From Pararhizobium sp. YC-54 (GTDB taxonomy: Bacteria; Pseudomonadota; Alphaproteobacteria; Rhizobiales; Rhizobiaceae): a stretch of DNA of 64,000 nucleotides. The notes under the pieces are model-generated. The model did not search any database. It saw only the letters and a list, made by a program, of their open reading frames with translations, and was not told the DNA's origin. The number at the start of each line of letters is the position of its first letter. The first letter of the stretch is position 1. This document shows, in pieces, positions 63,207-64,000 of this stretch. Where the stretch lies: contig NZ_JAOYTH010000001.1 in NCBI RefSeq assembly GCF_025847205.1, positions 496,001 to 560,000 on the forward strand. The letters are read 5' to 3'. The position numbers were made by a program, and so were the translations under genes.

Positions 63207-63269
63207 GCGCTCCACTCACAACTTACTCGCCAGTCATTGCCAGTGCATTGTGGGGAAATGGTGACAATA

Positions 63270-64000
63270 CTATCGCATCTCATCCGGGGCTGCGGTACCT
63301 GTAATAGACAGGCCCGACTTCAGCACCGAGGCGACAGCACGCACCAGCCCAAGTCTGGCAATGGTCAATTCTCCATTTTTATCGTTAACAAAACGTAATT
63401 CATGAGCATCTTTACCTTTATTCCAGTGCGCATGGAAGGCGCTGGCAAGATCATAGAGGTAAAACGCGATCCTGTGAGGCTCATGAGACAGTGCTGCCGC
63501 CTCGATGACGCGCGGATATTCTGCAAGCTTGGCAACCAGCTGCAGTTCGTTCGAATCAGAGATGTTGCCTTCGATGGCACCGGCGAGATCGACGGTGGCG
63601 AAATCGATATCCGGGAAAGCCTCGCCCGCCTGCCGGAAAACCGACATGCAGCGCGCATGGGCATATTGCACGTAGAAGACCGGATTATCCTTCGACTGTT
63701 CTGTCACCTTGGCGAAATCGAAGTCCAGCGGCTCGGAACTCTTGCGATAGATCATCATGAACCGCACGGAATCGCGGCCAACTTCCTCGACGACATCCCG
63801 CAGCGTAACGAAATCGCCGGACCGCTTCGACATCTTCACCGGCTCGCCGTCGCGATAGAGCTTGACCAGCTGGCACAGCAGCACCGTCAGCTTCGACGCA
63901 CCGCCGGAGACGGCCCGTGCAACAGCTTCCAGGCGCTTGACGTAACCACCGTGGTCGGCGCCGAGCACATAGATCATCTCGTTGAAGCCGCGGTCGAACT
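63270..64000 (-). CDS. argS: Arginyl-tRNA synthetase, C-terminal part (cut by right edge)
   Basis: The frame runs off the right edge. The visible 243 residues begin with the [20 protein letters not shown] segment, contain the KMSKR signature as [16 protein letters not shown], and end with the helical anticodon-binding domain ([18 protein letters not shown] then ending in GTAAPDEMR). It attaches arginine to tRNA-Arg. The class I HIGH motif lies outside the window. It is the first gene of the minus-strand run that continues into the SPOR gene. Confidence 0.95.
   Translation of the reverse strand, partial: FDRGFNEMIYVLGADHGGYVKRLEAVARAVSGGASKLTVLLCQLVKLYRDGEPVKMSKRSGDFVTLRDVVEEVGRDSVRFMMIYRKSSEPLDFDFAKVTEQSKDNPVFYVQYAHARCMSVFRQAGEAFPDIDFATVDLAGAIEGNISDSNELQLVAKLAEYPRVIEAAALSHEPHRIAFYLYDLASAFHAHWNKGKDAHELRFVNDKNGELTIARLGLVRAVASVLKSGLSITGTAAPDEMR

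Overview
The window looks like a chromosomal segment of an alphaproteobacterium of the Rhizobiaceae (Rhizobium/Agrobacterium type). The evidence is the gene order argS - SPOR protein - nagZ - scpA - scpB - tatABC - serS - surE - pcm - LysM/M23 protein, a fused SecDF next to yajC, a class I PHA synthase, rhizobial mosaic repeats with two palindromes, and tandem small RNAs with anti-Shine-Dalgarno loops. Base composition is GC-rich, and almost all space is coding.

Layout. 1-7044: one plus-strand operon with a LacI-type regulator (cut by the left edge), a sugar-binding protein, two permeases, a GH127 beta-L-arabinofuranosidase and an ABC ATPase; it looks like uptake and intracellular cleavage of an L-arabinofuranoside. 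7262-13779: an accessory-looking block with a CynX/NimT-type exporter, a Tat-exported cytosine-deaminase-family hydrolase with a LysR regulator, and a GntR regulator with a TrzA/AtzA-type amidohydrolase. 14131-15028: an exported ankyrin protein and the C-terminal stump of a tyrosine integrase beside tRNA-Arg, the trace of an integrated element. 15100-24905: core genes (tRNA-Arg, an NDUFS4-like complex I subunit, tRNA-Pro, DUF192, double cold-shock protein, gloA, DUF882 peptidase, two tRNA-Glu, recJ, hom, an aminotransferase, a lipoprotein). 25055-29304: phaC, sfsA, map and radC. 29337-38333: a CorA transporter, sthA, an RND efflux pump with its adaptor, and trigger factor. 38500-40486: tRNA-Leu and a DUF2157/GDYxxLxY membrane pair.

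40673-42339 is the most unusual region. It holds two tandem small RNAs, each folding into three hairpins whose loops all carry an anti-Shine-Dalgarno CCUCC(U) motif, followed by two 47-residue DUF1127 proteins. Upstream of these units lie related TGCAT...ATG(CA) boxes. In two units the box lies exactly 49 bases from an identical CTATAT -10 element, so they are probably one regulon. The loop sequence is perfectly complementary over 9 bases to the ribosome-binding site of the sugar-binding protein at the start of this same window, which suggests a target.

42400-51451: trmFO, an unknown membrane-anchored protein, homologues of two mitochondrial complex I assembly factors (NDUFAF6-like and NDUFAF3-like) beside secDF-yajC, a DUF815 ATPase, and a LysM/M23 amidase-activator-like lipoprotein. 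51723-64000: a minus-strand run of housekeeping genes for protein repair, seryl-tRNA synthesis, Tat export, chromosome condensation (ScpAB), peptidoglycan recycling (NagZ), a very large SPOR protein and the end of argS, which is cut by the right edge.

No complete insertion sequence, CRISPR array, rRNA or replication origin was seen. Start sites were chosen by reading Shine-Dalgarno sequences and domain starts by eye; no database search was possible.
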